From: Streptomyces mangrovisoli
GTDB lineage: Bacteria > Actinomycetota > Actinomycetes > Streptomycetales > Streptomycetaceae
Direction of reading: 5' to 3'
Assembly (NCBI RefSeq): GCF_000974985.2
Contig: NZ_LAVA02000001.1
Coordinates: 101,671-165,670 of the forward strand
DNA: 64,000 nucleotides
Under the pieces are notes generated by a model. That model was not told where the DNA came from. It saw nothing but the letters and a program-made list of their open reading frames with translations, and searched no databases. Made by a program: the position numbers and the translations under genes. Below, in pieces: positions 49,275-57,347 of the stretch (within the stretch, counting starts at the first letter, position 1; every line of letters begins with the position of its first letter).

Positions 49275-51734
49275 TCAGCCGATGCGCTTGAGCTTCGCCG
49301 TGAACGCGGGCTCCGTCAGGTCCTTCTGAAGGGCCACCGGCACCTTGACGGCCCCGTTCGAGCCGTCGCCGACGGTCAGGGTGCCGACCTCGGTCCCCGC
49401 CTTCGCCGTGTGCGGGACGTCACCGGTCCTGAAGGACAGCTCGACCTTGAGACCGGCCCAGCCGACCGCGCTGACGTCCTTGGTCACCACGACGGGCGTG
49501 TGGCCGCCGAGCTGGTCGTCCACATACCCGACGACGTCACCCTTCTTCAGGATCTTCTGCGACGTCAGGGCGTTCTGCGCGCCGAGCATCGCGGTCTTGC
49601 TGACGGCGTTGACGGTGTCGATGATCGGCGCCGTGTGCTGCCCGAGGATCGCGCCGACCACGGTCACCGTCTGGCCGTCGACCACCTTGGTGGCGGCGAA
49701 CAGCAGGTTGCCGCCCGCCTTGGTGGTGGTGCCGGTCTTCAGGCCGATGGCGCCGTTGTAGGGGACCAGCCGGTTGTAGTTGTTCCACTTCTGCCCGGAC
49801 GGGTCCGTCCAGCTGGGCAGCTTGGTGATGTCGATCAGCGCCGGGATCTTCACCAGCTCGTCGCCGAGCTTCACCTGGTCCTCGGCGGTCGAGACGGTGG
49901 TCTCGATCAGACCCGAGGGGTCCGTGTAGGTGGTGTGGTCCATGCCGAGTTCCTTGGCGGTGGCGTTCATCTTCTTGACGAACGCGGCCTCGGATCCGGC
50001 GTCCCAGCGGGCCAGCAGACGGGCGATGTTGTTGGCCGACGGGATCATGATCGCCGACAGCGCCTGCTTCTCGGAGAGCTTGTCGCCCTCCTTGACGGTG
50101 TTGAGGGTGGACTCGCCGTCCTTGTCGTAGCCGCCCTCCTTCTCGGCGGTGGCGTCGACGGTGATGGCCGGGCCCTCCTCGCCGGACTTCAGCGGGTGGT
50201 CCTTGAGCACGATGTAGGCGGTCATGGCCTTCGCCACGGAGCCGATGGCGACCGGCGTCTGGTCACCGAAGTTGCCCATCGTCCCGATGCCCTCGACGTC
50301 CATCCAGCCCTGGCCCTCGCTCGGCCACGGCAGGGACGCCTTGCTGCCCTCGAAGGTGTACGAGTCGTCGGCGGTGAGCGCCAGCGTGGGCGCGGGCAGC
50401 GGACGTACGGCCTGCACGATCGCAAAGACGACCGCGAGCAGCAGGACCAGAGGCGTCCAGATCTTGAACCGCCGCACGAGGGTGCGGACGGCGGTCTCCG
50501 GCGGCGGAGGCGTGTTGGTCAGCTCGGCCAGCAGGTCGATCGGCGGCTTCGGCGGCAGCGGCACCTGCCGGGTCCGCTCGGGGCCGACCTGGGGCACGGC
50601 CCGGGTGGCGTCCGGCGCCTTGGTCCCCGGCTCGTCGAGCGGCTTCAGCGCGACGAACCTGCTGGTCCGCTCGGGGTCCCCGGCGGGAGCCTGCGGCGGC
50701 TTCGGCGCCTTGAGCATGGTCGTCGGCTGATCGACGGCGGGCTTGGGCGGCCGTACGGCCTTGAAGACGGTGGTGGGGTGATCGAGGGCGGGGGCGGACC
50801 CGGCGTCGGAGCTGGAGCCGGCGTCGGAGACGGGGCCGGAGTCCGAGCCGGGGCCGGCGTCGGGCTCGGGGGAGTCCGGTCCGGCGTCGTCCTGGTCCCC
50901 GTCCTGGTCCTCGGCCTTGGAGGCGGCGGCGGGCTCGGGGGCGTCCTCGGGCCCGGCGTCCTCGGGCTCGGCGTCCTCGGGTTCGGCGTCCTGGGGTTCG
51001 GCGTCGCGCGGTGCGGCGTCCGCCGGTTCGGCGTCCTCGGGCCCGGTGGAGTCCGAGGCGTCGGCCCCGCTCGCGTCCGCGTCCTCGGCGGTGTCGCCGT
51101 CGGTGTCCTCGGGCGCGTCCACGGGGTCGGCGTCCGCGACGGGCTCGTCCTCCGGCTCCGCGGACGCGGAACCGTCCGCGGCGTCGCCGGTGTCGTCCCC
51201 GTCGGCTCCGCCGTCCGCGTCGGCGGCAGCGGCGGGCTCCGGCTCGGCGCCGTCCTCCGGCCCGCCGTCCTCGCGGTCGGACTCGGCCGTGGCCTCGTCC
51301 TCGTCCGCGTCCGCTTCCTCGGTCCCGGTCCCGGTCCCGGTCGCGGCGTCGGCCCGTCCCGGACCGCCCGCCGAGCGCACCCAGGCCGAGACGGCCGCCC
51401 GGAGGCGGTCGTCGCCCCCGCCGGCCGCCGACGCGTCGCCGGAGCCCTCCGCGGAGTCCGCGGAGTCCGCGGAGTCCGCGGCGTCCGAGCCGTCCGCGGA
51501 GTCCGAGGCGTCGGCGTCAGCGTCCGCGCCGGGCTCCCGGTCGCGGACGGACAGCACCGTGGTCGCCGTGTCCACACCGCCCCCGCGGGGCTTCGCCGCC
51601 GCGTCCTCGCGGGCCATCGCCAGGCGAGGATCGCGCGCCTCGCCCCTGGCCTCGGGAACCGGACCCGCGCTCCCCGACGTCGGTTCCGCCGACGACTCGC
51701 GCTGCTTCGACCTGTCGGGGGACTCGCCCGCCAC
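49275..51734 (-). CDS. D-alanyl-D-alanine carboxypeptidase (S11, PBP5-type) with long acidic N-terminal region
   Basis: An 819-residue protein. The first 420 residues are low-complexity, dominated by Ala, Asp, Glu, Ser and Pro (many EDAEPxDAE-type repeats). A single membrane helix follows (KIWTPLVLLLAVVFAIVQAV, about 422-441), then an S11 peptidase domain with the three active-site motifs SVAK (about 500), SAN (about 568) and KTG (about 668). It trims the terminal D-Ala from peptidoglycan pentapeptides outside the membrane. The acidic region would be cytoplasmic. GTG 51734 has GGAGGAGG five bases upstream, better than other candidates. It is divergent from the GPP34 gene. Confidence 0.9.
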   Translation of the reverse strand: MAGESPDRSKQRESSAEPTSGSAGPVPEARGEARDPRLAMAREDAAAKPRGGGVDTATTVLSVRDREPGADADADASDSADGSDAADSADSADSAEGSGDASAAGGGDDRLRAAVSAWVRSAGGPGRADAATGTGTGTEEADADEDEATAESDREDGGPEDGAEPEPAAAADADGGADGDDTGDAADGSASAEPEDEPVADADPVDAPEDTDGDTAEDADASGADASDSTGPEDAEPADAAPRDAEPQDAEPEDAEPEDAGPEDAPEPAAASKAEDQDGDQDDAGPDSPEPDAGPGSDSGPVSDAGSSSDAGSAPALDHPTTVFKAVRPPKPAVDQPTTMLKAPKPPQAPAGDPERTSRFVALKPLDEPGTKAPDATRAVPQVGPERTRQVPLPPKPPIDLLAELTNTPPPPETAVRTLVRRFKIWTPLVLLLAVVFAIVQAVRPLPAPTLALTADDSYTFEGSKASLPWPSEGQGWMDVEGIGTMGNFGDQTPVAIGSVAKAMTAYIVLKDHPLKSGEEGPAITVDATAEKEGGYDKDGESTLNTVKEGDKLSEKQALSAIMIPSANNIARLLARWDAGSEAAFVKKMNATAKELGMDHTTYTDPSGLIETTVSTAEDQVKLGDELVKIPALIDITKLPSWTDPSGQKWNNYNRLVPYNGAIGLKTGTTTKAGGNLLFAATKVVDGQTVTVVGAILGQHTAPIIDTVNAVSKTAMLGAQNALTSQKILKKGDVVGYVDDQLGGHTPVVVTKDVSAVGWAGLKVELSFRTGDVPHTAKAGTEVGTLTVGDGSNGAVKVPVALQKDLTEPAFTAKLKRIG

Positions 51735-51986
51735 CGATGCCTCCTCCATGCGCCGCACGGCCTCCGTGCGCGTATCGAACCAACCGCTTCACAACCGCTT
51801 GTTCCCGCTCGGGCACCGCATCCATACCGCTGTCCGAACCATGTACCAGTGTCCTGTGTGCGGGCTTGCCCTCAGTGGTAGACGAGAACGACATACCTAC
51901 CGGTTCCCTCACGAACTGGTCACGCGCTCTCGACAGACCAATGTGAGAGGGGTCACCCTGTCATTCATCCACGCGGGGAGGCATGG

Positions 51987-52742
51987 ATGGGCAGGAGCCG
52001 CAGAACACTTCCGGAGGAGCTTCTGCTGCTGGCATTGGACCCGGCCACGGGTACCACTGCGCAGCCGCAGTCGCTCGACCTCGGTCTGGCCGGAGCGCAG
52101 CTAGTGGAGCTGGCGCTGGCCGGACGGATAGCCCCAGACGGGGATCGTATCGCCGTGGTGGCGCCACGGCCGACTGGAGATCCGACTTTGGACTGCGCGT
52201 TGGAGTTGCTGCGAAGGCGTGGCGCTCCCGTGCGTGCGGTCAACTGGATCGGAGGGCCGCGCCTCGGCCTCCGCCAGACCTACCTTTCGCATCTGGAGCG
52301 CTGCGGCATGGTCCATGCCGTACCGGGCCAGATGTGCGGGGTGCTGCCGACCACGCGCTATCAGGCGACGGACACCGCCATCAGCCGGGAGATCCGTGCC
52401 CGGCTGGATTCCGCGATCCGCACCGGCGTACCGCCGGACCCGCGGACCGCGGCGCTCGCCGCCCTGGCGCACGCGGTCGGCCTCGGCAAGCACCTGTACC
52501 CGGGCAACGAGGGGCGTTCCTCTCGATCCCGGCTCAGGGACCTGATCCGGCACGACCCGATGGGCGGCCTCGTCGCGCACGCGGTGATGGACGTCCAGAA
52601 CGGCGTAGGGGCGCAGCAGCGCCGCAACCCGGCCCCGGCCGGCCGGCAGGCCGCACCGGGCGCCAGGCCCGCACCGGAACCCGCTCGTGGGGTTCCCATG
52701 CAGCCGCACCGCAGTTCCATGGCGCGTGTCGTGGCGCACTGA
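51987..52742 (+). CDS. GPP34 (GOLPH3-like) family phosphoprotein
   Basis: A 251-residue protein related to the Golgi phosphoprotein 3 fold. RTLPEELLLLALDPATG at the N-terminus and LDLGLAGAQLVELALAGRI (about residues 30-48) are the family opening; LIRHDPMGGLVAHAVMDVQ (about 185) is near the conserved end. The last 45 residues are Pro/Ala/Arg-rich and probably disordered. Eukaryotic members bind phosphatidylinositol-4-phosphate; in actinomycetes GPP34 proteins are widespread and of unknown function, often near regulatory genes. It is followed by a 337-bp gap and then the XRE regulator. Confidence 0.85.
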   Translation: MGRSRRTLPEELLLLALDPATGTTAQPQSLDLGLAGAQLVELALAGRIAPDGDRIAVVAPRPTGDPTLDCALELLRRRGAPVRAVNWIGGPRLGLRQTYLSHLERCGMVHAVPGQMCGVLPTTRYQATDTAISREIRARLDSAIRTGVPPDPRTAALAALAHAVGLGKHLYPGNEGRSSRSRLRDLIRHDPMGGLVAHAVMDVQNGVGAQQRRNPAPAGRQAAPGARPAPEPARGVPMQPHRSSMARVVAH

Positions 52743-53079
52743 GCCTCACGCGTGGCACGAACGACCCGCACGACCACACAGCCGCACCCAGTCCCCAGAA
52801 GACCGGTCCGGGAGCCGCTGGTCCGAGCGGGGTGGGGCGTCCTCGGCACGGGGGCGCTCCACCCCGCTCGACCGCTTTCCCGCGCCCGGCGGACCGCGCC
52901 CTGTGCCCCGGCGCACCGGGTCCGGGGGCCGGCGGAGCGGACGGAGCCGTCCGTCGTGCCCGAACTGACGCGTACGCGCCGCATATCCACCGTTTGCCAG
53001 CGGTAATAAGCACCTGGGTGGCAGTCTGCTCAACAGCAGATACGCAAAGTGGAATTATGCAGGCGGAGGTGCACGTCCC
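52743..53079. other. 337-bp intergenic region upstream of the XRE regulator
   Basis: No gene is visible. Most of it is ordinary GC-rich sequence, but the last 90 bases (52990-53079) are distinctly AT-richer, with GGTAATAAGC and GTGGAATTATGC, and probably contain the promoter of the XRE gene that starts at 53080. Confidence 0.6.
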
Positions 53080-53937
53080 GTGGCGTCCAATGTCAATCCG
53101 ACCGTCAGGCGACGCCGTCTGGGTCAGGAGTTGCGGCGGCTTCGCGAGCTCAAGGGCATGACGGCCGAGGAGGTCGCCGAGCGGCTGCTGGTGTCGCAGT
53201 CGAAGATCAGCCGCCTGGAGAACGGCAGGCGCAGCATCAGCCAGCGCGACGTCCGCGATTTGTGCGGGGTGTACGAGGTCGAGGACCAGCGGGTCGTCGA
53301 CTCGCTGATGGAGATGGCCCGGGACTCCCGCCAGCAGGGCTGGTGGCACGCGTTCGGGGACATTCCCTACAGCGTCTATATCGGTCTGGAGACCGACGCC
53401 GAGTCCCTGCGGGTGTACGAGCCCCAGATCGTCACGGGCCTCCTGCAGACCCGGGCGTACGCCGAGGCGCTGGTGCAGGGCGCGCTGCCGGAGACCTCTC
53501 CCGCCGACATCGAGAAGCGGGTCCAGGTGCGGTTGCGCCGTCAGGAGCGGATCGGCGCCGACGGCAACCCGCTGCGGCTGTGGGTGGTGCTCGACGAGGC
53601 GGCCCTGAAGCGGGTGGTGGGCGACAAGCTGGTGATGCGCGAGCAGTTGGAGTACCTGATCGAGATGTCCCGGCTGCCCCATGTCACCGTGCAGGTGCTG
53701 CCGTTCGACGTCGGCGCGCATCCCGGGCTCAACGGGCAGTACGCCATCCTGGAGTTCGCGGACGCGGCCGACTCCAGCGTGGTCTACCTGGAGGGCGTCA
53801 CCAGCGACCTGTACCTGGAGAAGGCGCACGACGTGCAGAAGTACGCGGTGATGTACGAGCACCTCAGGGCGCAGTCGCTGAACGTGGAACAGTCGCGGCA
53901 GTACATCGCGGACGTGGCCAAGGCCTACGCGGCGTAA
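53080..53937 (+). CDS. XRE-family helix-turn-helix regulator with DUF5753 domain
   Basis: A 285-residue protein with an N-terminal Cro/C1-type helix-turn-helix (LGQELRRLRELKGMTAEEVA at residues 14-33, LLVSQSKISRLENGRRSISQ) and a C-terminal DUF5753 domain (VTGLLQTRAYAEALVQGALP, about 115; LVMREQLEYLIEMSRLPHVT, about 188). This architecture with a small DUF397 gene downstream is a large Streptomyces family that includes WhiJ. Context matches the SCO4441/SCO4442 pair (called Scr1/Scr2), reported to affect antibiotic production in a toxin-antitoxin-like way; I recall this from the literature and did not verify it. The start is GTG 53080. Confidence 0.9.
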   Translation: MASNVNPTVRRRRLGQELRRLRELKGMTAEEVAERLLVSQSKISRLENGRRSISQRDVRDLCGVYEVEDQRVVDSLMEMARDSRQQGWWHAFGDIPYSVYIGLETDAESLRVYEPQIVTGLLQTRAYAEALVQGALPETSPADIEKRVQVRLRRQERIGADGNPLRLWVVLDEAALKRVVGDKLVMREQLEYLIEMSRLPHVTVQVLPFDVGAHPGLNGQYAILEFADAADSSVVYLEGVTSDLYLEKAHDVQKYAVMYEHLRAQSLNVEQSRQYIADVAKAYAA

Positions 53938-54140
53938 GCGAGTTGAGCCGAGTTTCGGATGGGGCGGCGGATCTTACACTGGTGGTACCTCTGAGCGTAA
54001 GTGTCCTCTGGAATATGCCACCCGGTTGAGTGAACGACTCCTCCGGCGGGCGGAGTTGGCGAGTAGCTTCGATCAGGCCAACCCGGAGCAAAGGTTGGCG
54101 GGAAAGCGTTCGAACTCAGCAACTCGCAACAGGAGTGAAC

Positions 54141-54329
54141 ATGTCAGTTCGGCAGGGCGCCACGGACACGTGGACCAAGTCCTCCTACTCCGCAGGCAAC
54201 GGCGCGTGCGTCGAGGTCAAGTCGCCCACCGCGAACCTCGCCGTCCGTGACTCGAAGGTCCACGAGGGACCCGTCCTGTCCTTCCCCGCCGAGGCGTGGA
54301 CCGCCTTCGTGGCGTCGGTCAAGGCGTAG
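54141..54329 (+). CDS. DUF397 small protein, partner of the XRE regulator
   Basis: A 62-residue protein with the DUF397 signature WTKSSYSAGNGACVEVKSPT (residues 10-29), VRDSK (about 35) and a tail AWTAFVASVKA. DUF397 proteins are nearly always encoded next to XRE/DUF5753 regulators and are thought to modulate them. ATG 54141 follows AGGAGTG; an in-frame upstream extension to 54030 has no ribosome binding site and an unlike composition, so it was rejected. There are 203 bases between the XRE stop and this start, including an AT-richer stretch that may hold a separate promoter. Confidence 0.9.
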   Translation: MSVRQGATDTWTKSSYSAGNGACVEVKSPTANLAVRDSKVHEGPVLSFPAEAWTAFVASVKA

Positions 54330-54516
54330 GGGAGGCTCTCCCCCATAAACGGCAATCCACCTCTGATCCCACGACGACAACTTCACATGCGTCACCTGAG
54401 CCCTCTCGACCAGCCCGCCGTCCTTGCCGAGGGGGCTCGGCTCGTCCCCGGACGTCCGTGCGGGCGAAAGCCCGGACGGCCGGCCGCCCGGACGCCCTGA
54501 GCCGGGCCGTGCCCGA

Positions 54517-54553
54517 CGGGCCGGCCGGCGCGGAGGGGGCGCCGGCCGGCCCG
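54517..54553. terminator. Perfect 15-bp stem terminator, first of two
   Basis: CGGGCCGGCCGGCGC and its exact complement flank a seven-base loop. It lies downstream of the DUF397 gene and directs termination of the plus strand, though no T-run follows. Confidence 0.7.
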
Positions 54554-54560
54554 TGAGCGA

Positions 54561-54599
54561 GGCCGGGGCGGGGGGCCGACCGCGCCCCCCGCCCCGGCC
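54561..54599. terminator. Perfect 15-bp stem terminator, second of two
   Basis: GGCCGGGGCGGGGGG and its exact complement flank a nine-base loop, ending eight bases before the stop of the convergent MerR gene. With the neighbouring hairpin it forms a double bidirectional terminator. Confidence 0.7.
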
Positions 54600-54606
54600 C
54601 GGCGGC

Positions 54607-55455
54607 TCACCGCACCGGGAACGCCACGTCGCACACAGGGTCCTGGGCGCCCGCCGCGTCCCAGTCGGCGAAGTACACCTCCCGGCACGGGCCGTCGTAG
54701 GCCAGGCCCTGCGCGGCGACCCACCGCTCGACGGCCTCGAAGGCCGCCAGGATCTGCGGATGCGCCACCTGCGCCTTGGTGATCCTGGTGTATGCCAGCC
54801 GCCGGGCGGGCTCCACCCGGACGGCCGTCTGCCAGGCCCGCCCGCTCCGCTCGGCCCAGGCCCGGGCCGCCGCCTCGTCGGCCACCGGCACGCAGGACTC
54901 GGCCGGTCCGTCGCTCTCCATCGACACCTCGGCGTGGTAGGCCACGAACGGCGCGCCCGTCACCCCTCCGCACTCCCGCGCCGCCGCCTCCAGCCGGCCG
55001 AGCGACGCGCCGATCCAGGCGGGCAGCTCGTCGGCCAGGGTGTGCCGCTTCTCGGTGATGACCACCTGCGCGGGCACGTCCACGGTCTCGATCACGTAGT
55101 TCTCGTCCATCTCGGAGCTCCTCCCCGACAGTCGTCCACGGAGGTACGCGGCGAGCGTCCGCTGCCCGGCCACCCGCGCCTCGACGTCCGCCCAGTACGC
55201 GGCGAGCCGCTCCGCGGCCGTGTCGCCGTCCGCGTCCAGCACGTCGGCGATCGTGGCGAGGGGCATGTCGAGCTGCCGCAGCAGGGCCACCAGCCGGGCG
55301 CGGTCCGCTTGGCCGGCGCGGTAGTAGCGGTAGCCGCTGGCCTCGTCCACCTGGGCCGGCGCGAGCAGACCGAGCCGGTCGTACAGCCGCAGGGCCTTCG
55401 GCGACAGCCGGGACCGCGCGGCGAACGCGCCGATGGTGAGCAGGTCGTCGTCCAC
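54607..55455 (-). CDS. MerR-family transcriptional regulator with GyrI-like effector domain
   Basis: A 282-residue protein. Residues about 6-75 are the MerR winged helix (LLTIGAFAARSRLSPKALRLY; DRLGLLAPAQVDEASGYRYY), followed by a dimerisation helix and a C-terminal GyrI-like ligand-binding domain (about 125-282: VIETVDVPAQVVITEKRHT; YDGPCREVYFADWDAAGAQD). BmrR and related regulators with this layout sense lipophilic or cationic drugs. GTG 55455 has GGAGGATT upstream and was preferred to GTG 55473, which overlaps that site. The target gene is not evident; no long-spacer MerR promoter was recognised nearby. Confidence 0.88.
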   Translation of the reverse strand: MDDDLLTIGAFAARSRLSPKALRLYDRLGLLAPAQVDEASGYRYYRAGQADRARLVALLRQLDMPLATIADVLDADGDTAAERLAAYWADVEARVAGQRTLAAYLRGRLSGRSSEMDENYVIETVDVPAQVVITEKRHTLADELPAWIGASLGRLEAAARECGGVTGAPFVAYHAEVSMESDGPAESCVPVADEAAARAWAERSGRAWQTAVRVEPARRLAYTRITKAQVAHPQILAAFEAVERWVAAQGLAYDGPCREVYFADWDAAGAQDPVCDVAFPVR

Positions 55456-55563
55456 GGGTGAATCCTCCGTCACCGGGCGGTTCCTCCGCCCGGCGACATG
55501 GACGCTCTCCCTTGTCCCAGGGGCAAGGTCAACCGGAGCGGTCCGGTCGAGGAGTGCCGGGGC

Positions 55564-56073
55564 TCAGGCGCCGAGCGCGGCCTCGACCGCCGTCACGACC
55601 TCCGCCGCGTCCGGCTCGGTGCGCGGGGAGAAGCGGGCGACCACGGAGCCGTCCCGCCCGACGAGGAACTTCTCGAAGTTCCAGCGGATGTCGCCGTCGT
55701 GGCCCTCGGCGTCCGCGAAACCGGTGAGCCGGCCGTACAGCGGGTGCCGGCCCTCGCCGTTCACGTCGACCTTCTCGGTCAGCGGGAAGGTCACGCCGTA
55801 CGTCGCCGAGCAGAACTCGGCGATCTCCTCCGCGCTGCCCGGCTCCTGGCCCATGAACTGGTTGCAGGGCACCCCGAGCACGGTGAAGCCGCGCTCGGCG
55901 TACTGCTCCTGGAGCTTCTCCAGGCCGGTGTACTGCGGGGTCAGCCCGCACTTGGAGGCCACGTTCACGATGAGCACGACCTGGCCCGCGTACTGGGAGA
56001 GGTCCGCGGGGCCGCCCCGCAGCGTGCCGATCTCGACGTCGAGCACGGAACCGTTGCTGTCTGCATTCGTCAT
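55564..56073 (-). CDS. Glutathione peroxidase-family thiol peroxidase
   Basis: A 169-residue thioredoxin-fold peroxidase. The peroxidatic cysteine is in VNVASKCGLTPQY (about residue 45), followed by GFTVLGVPCNQFMGQEPGS (the FxCNQFxxQ segment with the catalytic glutamine, about 70) and IRWNFEKFLVGRDG with the catalytic tryptophan-asparagine pair (about 133). The selenocysteine of animal enzymes is replaced by cysteine, as is usual in bacteria; streptomycetes use mycothiol or thioredoxin rather than glutathione. It removes organic peroxides in the cytoplasm. The start is ATG 56073; the upstream 231-bp gap is filled with repeats. Confidence 0.92.
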   Translation of the reverse strand: MTNADSNGSVLDVEIGTLRGGPADLSQYAGQVVLIVNVASKCGLTPQYTGLEKLQEQYAERGFTVLGVPCNQFMGQEPGSAEEIAEFCSATYGVTFPLTEKVDVNGEGRHPLYGRLTGFADAEGHDGDIRWNFEKFLVGRDGSVVARFSPRTEPDAAEVVTAVEAALGA

Positions 56074-56168
56074 GCCTCGGATGCTATGCCGCTCGCCGCG
56101 CGAAGCCGGCCCCGGGCCCGTCGGCCCCGCACCCCTGAGAATCCGGCCGCGGGCCGGTGGGGCCGAGC

Positions 56169-56234
56169 GCGCAGTTCCCCGCGCCCCTGGGGACGCCGGG
56201 GCCGCAGCCGACCAAGGGGCGCGGGGAACTGCGC
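56169..56234. repeat. Inverted pair of Streptomyces 20-bp intergenic repeats
   Basis: A forward copy at 56169-56188 and an inverted copy at 56215-56234 of the unit described at 11920 form a 20-bp stem with a 26-base loop. A degenerate third copy follows near 56268. They lie between two genes on the minus strand and would terminate the ArsR-like transcript before glutathione peroxidase. Confidence 0.82.
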
Positions 56235-56304
56235 GACAAGCCCCCACCGGCCCGCAGCCGGGTTCTCAGGGGCGCGGGGGAACCGCGCGACCGTCCCATC
56301 GGGC

Positions 56305-57279
56305 CTACGGCGGCCCCGGCGCCCCGGCCCGCAGCAGCACGTCCCCGGCCGCCGTGCGCGTGTACAGGACCGAGCGGCCCGCGCGGCGGCGGTCCGCCAG
56401 GCCCGCCTCCATCAGCACCTTCAGATGGCGGCCGACCGAGCCGAGGCCCTGGCCGGTCACGGCGGTCAGCTGGGTGGTGCTCAGGGGCGAGGCGAGCAGG
56501 ACGAGCACCTCGGCCCGCGCGGTCCCGAGCAGCGCGCCGAGCGCCGCGGGGACCGCCCTCCGGTCCCGGTCGGCGAGCGCCCCGGCGCAGGAGTACACGA
56601 GGGCGTACCGGTCCGGTTCCTCCCAGGACACCCAGCCCGCCTTCGGCGTCACCGGCACGAACAGCAGCTCGGCGCCGGCCACCGAACGCGGCGGGTAGGC
56701 GTGCGCGTTGACCTGGAGCCGGTTCTCGCCGAGCCAGCGGGTGCGCCCCGGGCGCAGCCGGTCGAGGACCTCCGCCCAGCCGCCGCGGCTCACCTGCGCC
56801 GTGCGCGCGACCACGTCGGCCTCCAGCACCCGGCGGCGCCGCTCCCAGTACGGCAGTACGGTCTCGGTCCACACCCAGGTCAGCAGCGCGGCCGCGCGGT
56901 CCGGCAGGTCGTCGCGGTCCAGGGCGGCGGGCAGCGGCCCCGCGAGGGAGGTCCGCAGATGCGCGCGGGCGTCCTCCGGGCGGACCGCGGCCACCCGCGC
57001 GACGGTGTCCGGGGCGCTCTCGCCGTCCCGGGGCACCGGCGTGAAGAAGTCGGCGATCCACTCCCGCCCGAGCCCGGCCCGCACCAGCGGCGCGGTGACC
57101 GGGTCCGCGGCCAGCAGCGCCCGGTAGGCCGGCCGGTGGGCGCGCAGCCAGCGCTGGTCGCCGGGGTGGGCCGCGTCGCCGACGTGCAGCAGCCGCAGGC
57201 ACGCGAAGGTCTCCGCGTACGGCGACAGCACGAACCGGCTGCGCGCGAGCGTGTCCGCGTTCACCTCCCACCAGCCCAT
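56305..57279 (-). CDS. ArsR-like winged-helix transcriptional regulator with large N-terminal domain
   Basis: A 324-residue protein with an ArsR-type helix-turn-helix near the C-terminus (LSTTQLTAVTGQGLGSVGRH, about residue 268, then LKVLMEAGLADRRRAGRSV). The N-terminal 230 residues are an uncharacterised helical region (VNADTLARSRFVLSPYAETF) seen in similar streptomycete regulators. It is divergent from an MFS carrier gene starting 68 bp away, the usual arrangement for a regulator and the exporter it controls. ATG 57279 has AGGACGGGAG upstream. Confidence 0.82.
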   Translation of the reverse strand: MGWWEVNADTLARSRFVLSPYAETFACLRLLHVGDAAHPGDQRWLRAHRPAYRALLAADPVTAPLVRAGLGREWIADFFTPVPRDGESAPDTVARVAAVRPEDARAHLRTSLAGPLPAALDRDDLPDRAAALLTWVWTETVLPYWERRRRVLEADVVARTAQVSRGGWAEVLDRLRPGRTRWLGENRLQVNAHAYPPRSVAGAELLFVPVTPKAGWVSWEEPDRYALVYSCAGALADRDRRAVPAALGALLGTARAEVLVLLASPLSTTQLTAVTGQGLGSVGRHLKVLMEAGLADRRRAGRSVLYTRTAAGDVLLRAGAPGPP

Positions 57280-57347
57280 GAACTCCCGTCCTTTCGCGTC
57301 CGCGCGAAACAATAACGGCCGCGCGCACGGCATTTGAGACTCCGGGC

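Noticed and set aside
47280..51881. A plus-strand open frame of over 1,500 codons opposite the GT-C-like and carboxypeptidase genes
   Set aside because: Composition is Arg/Gly/His/Asp-rich without domains, it is antisense to two genes with clear motifs, and such frames arise in high-GC DNA because stop codons are rare.
54030..54140. N-terminal extension of the DUF397 protein
   Set aside because: The family starts a few residues before the WTKSSYS motif, and ATG 54141 has a good AGGAG site, while the extension has none.
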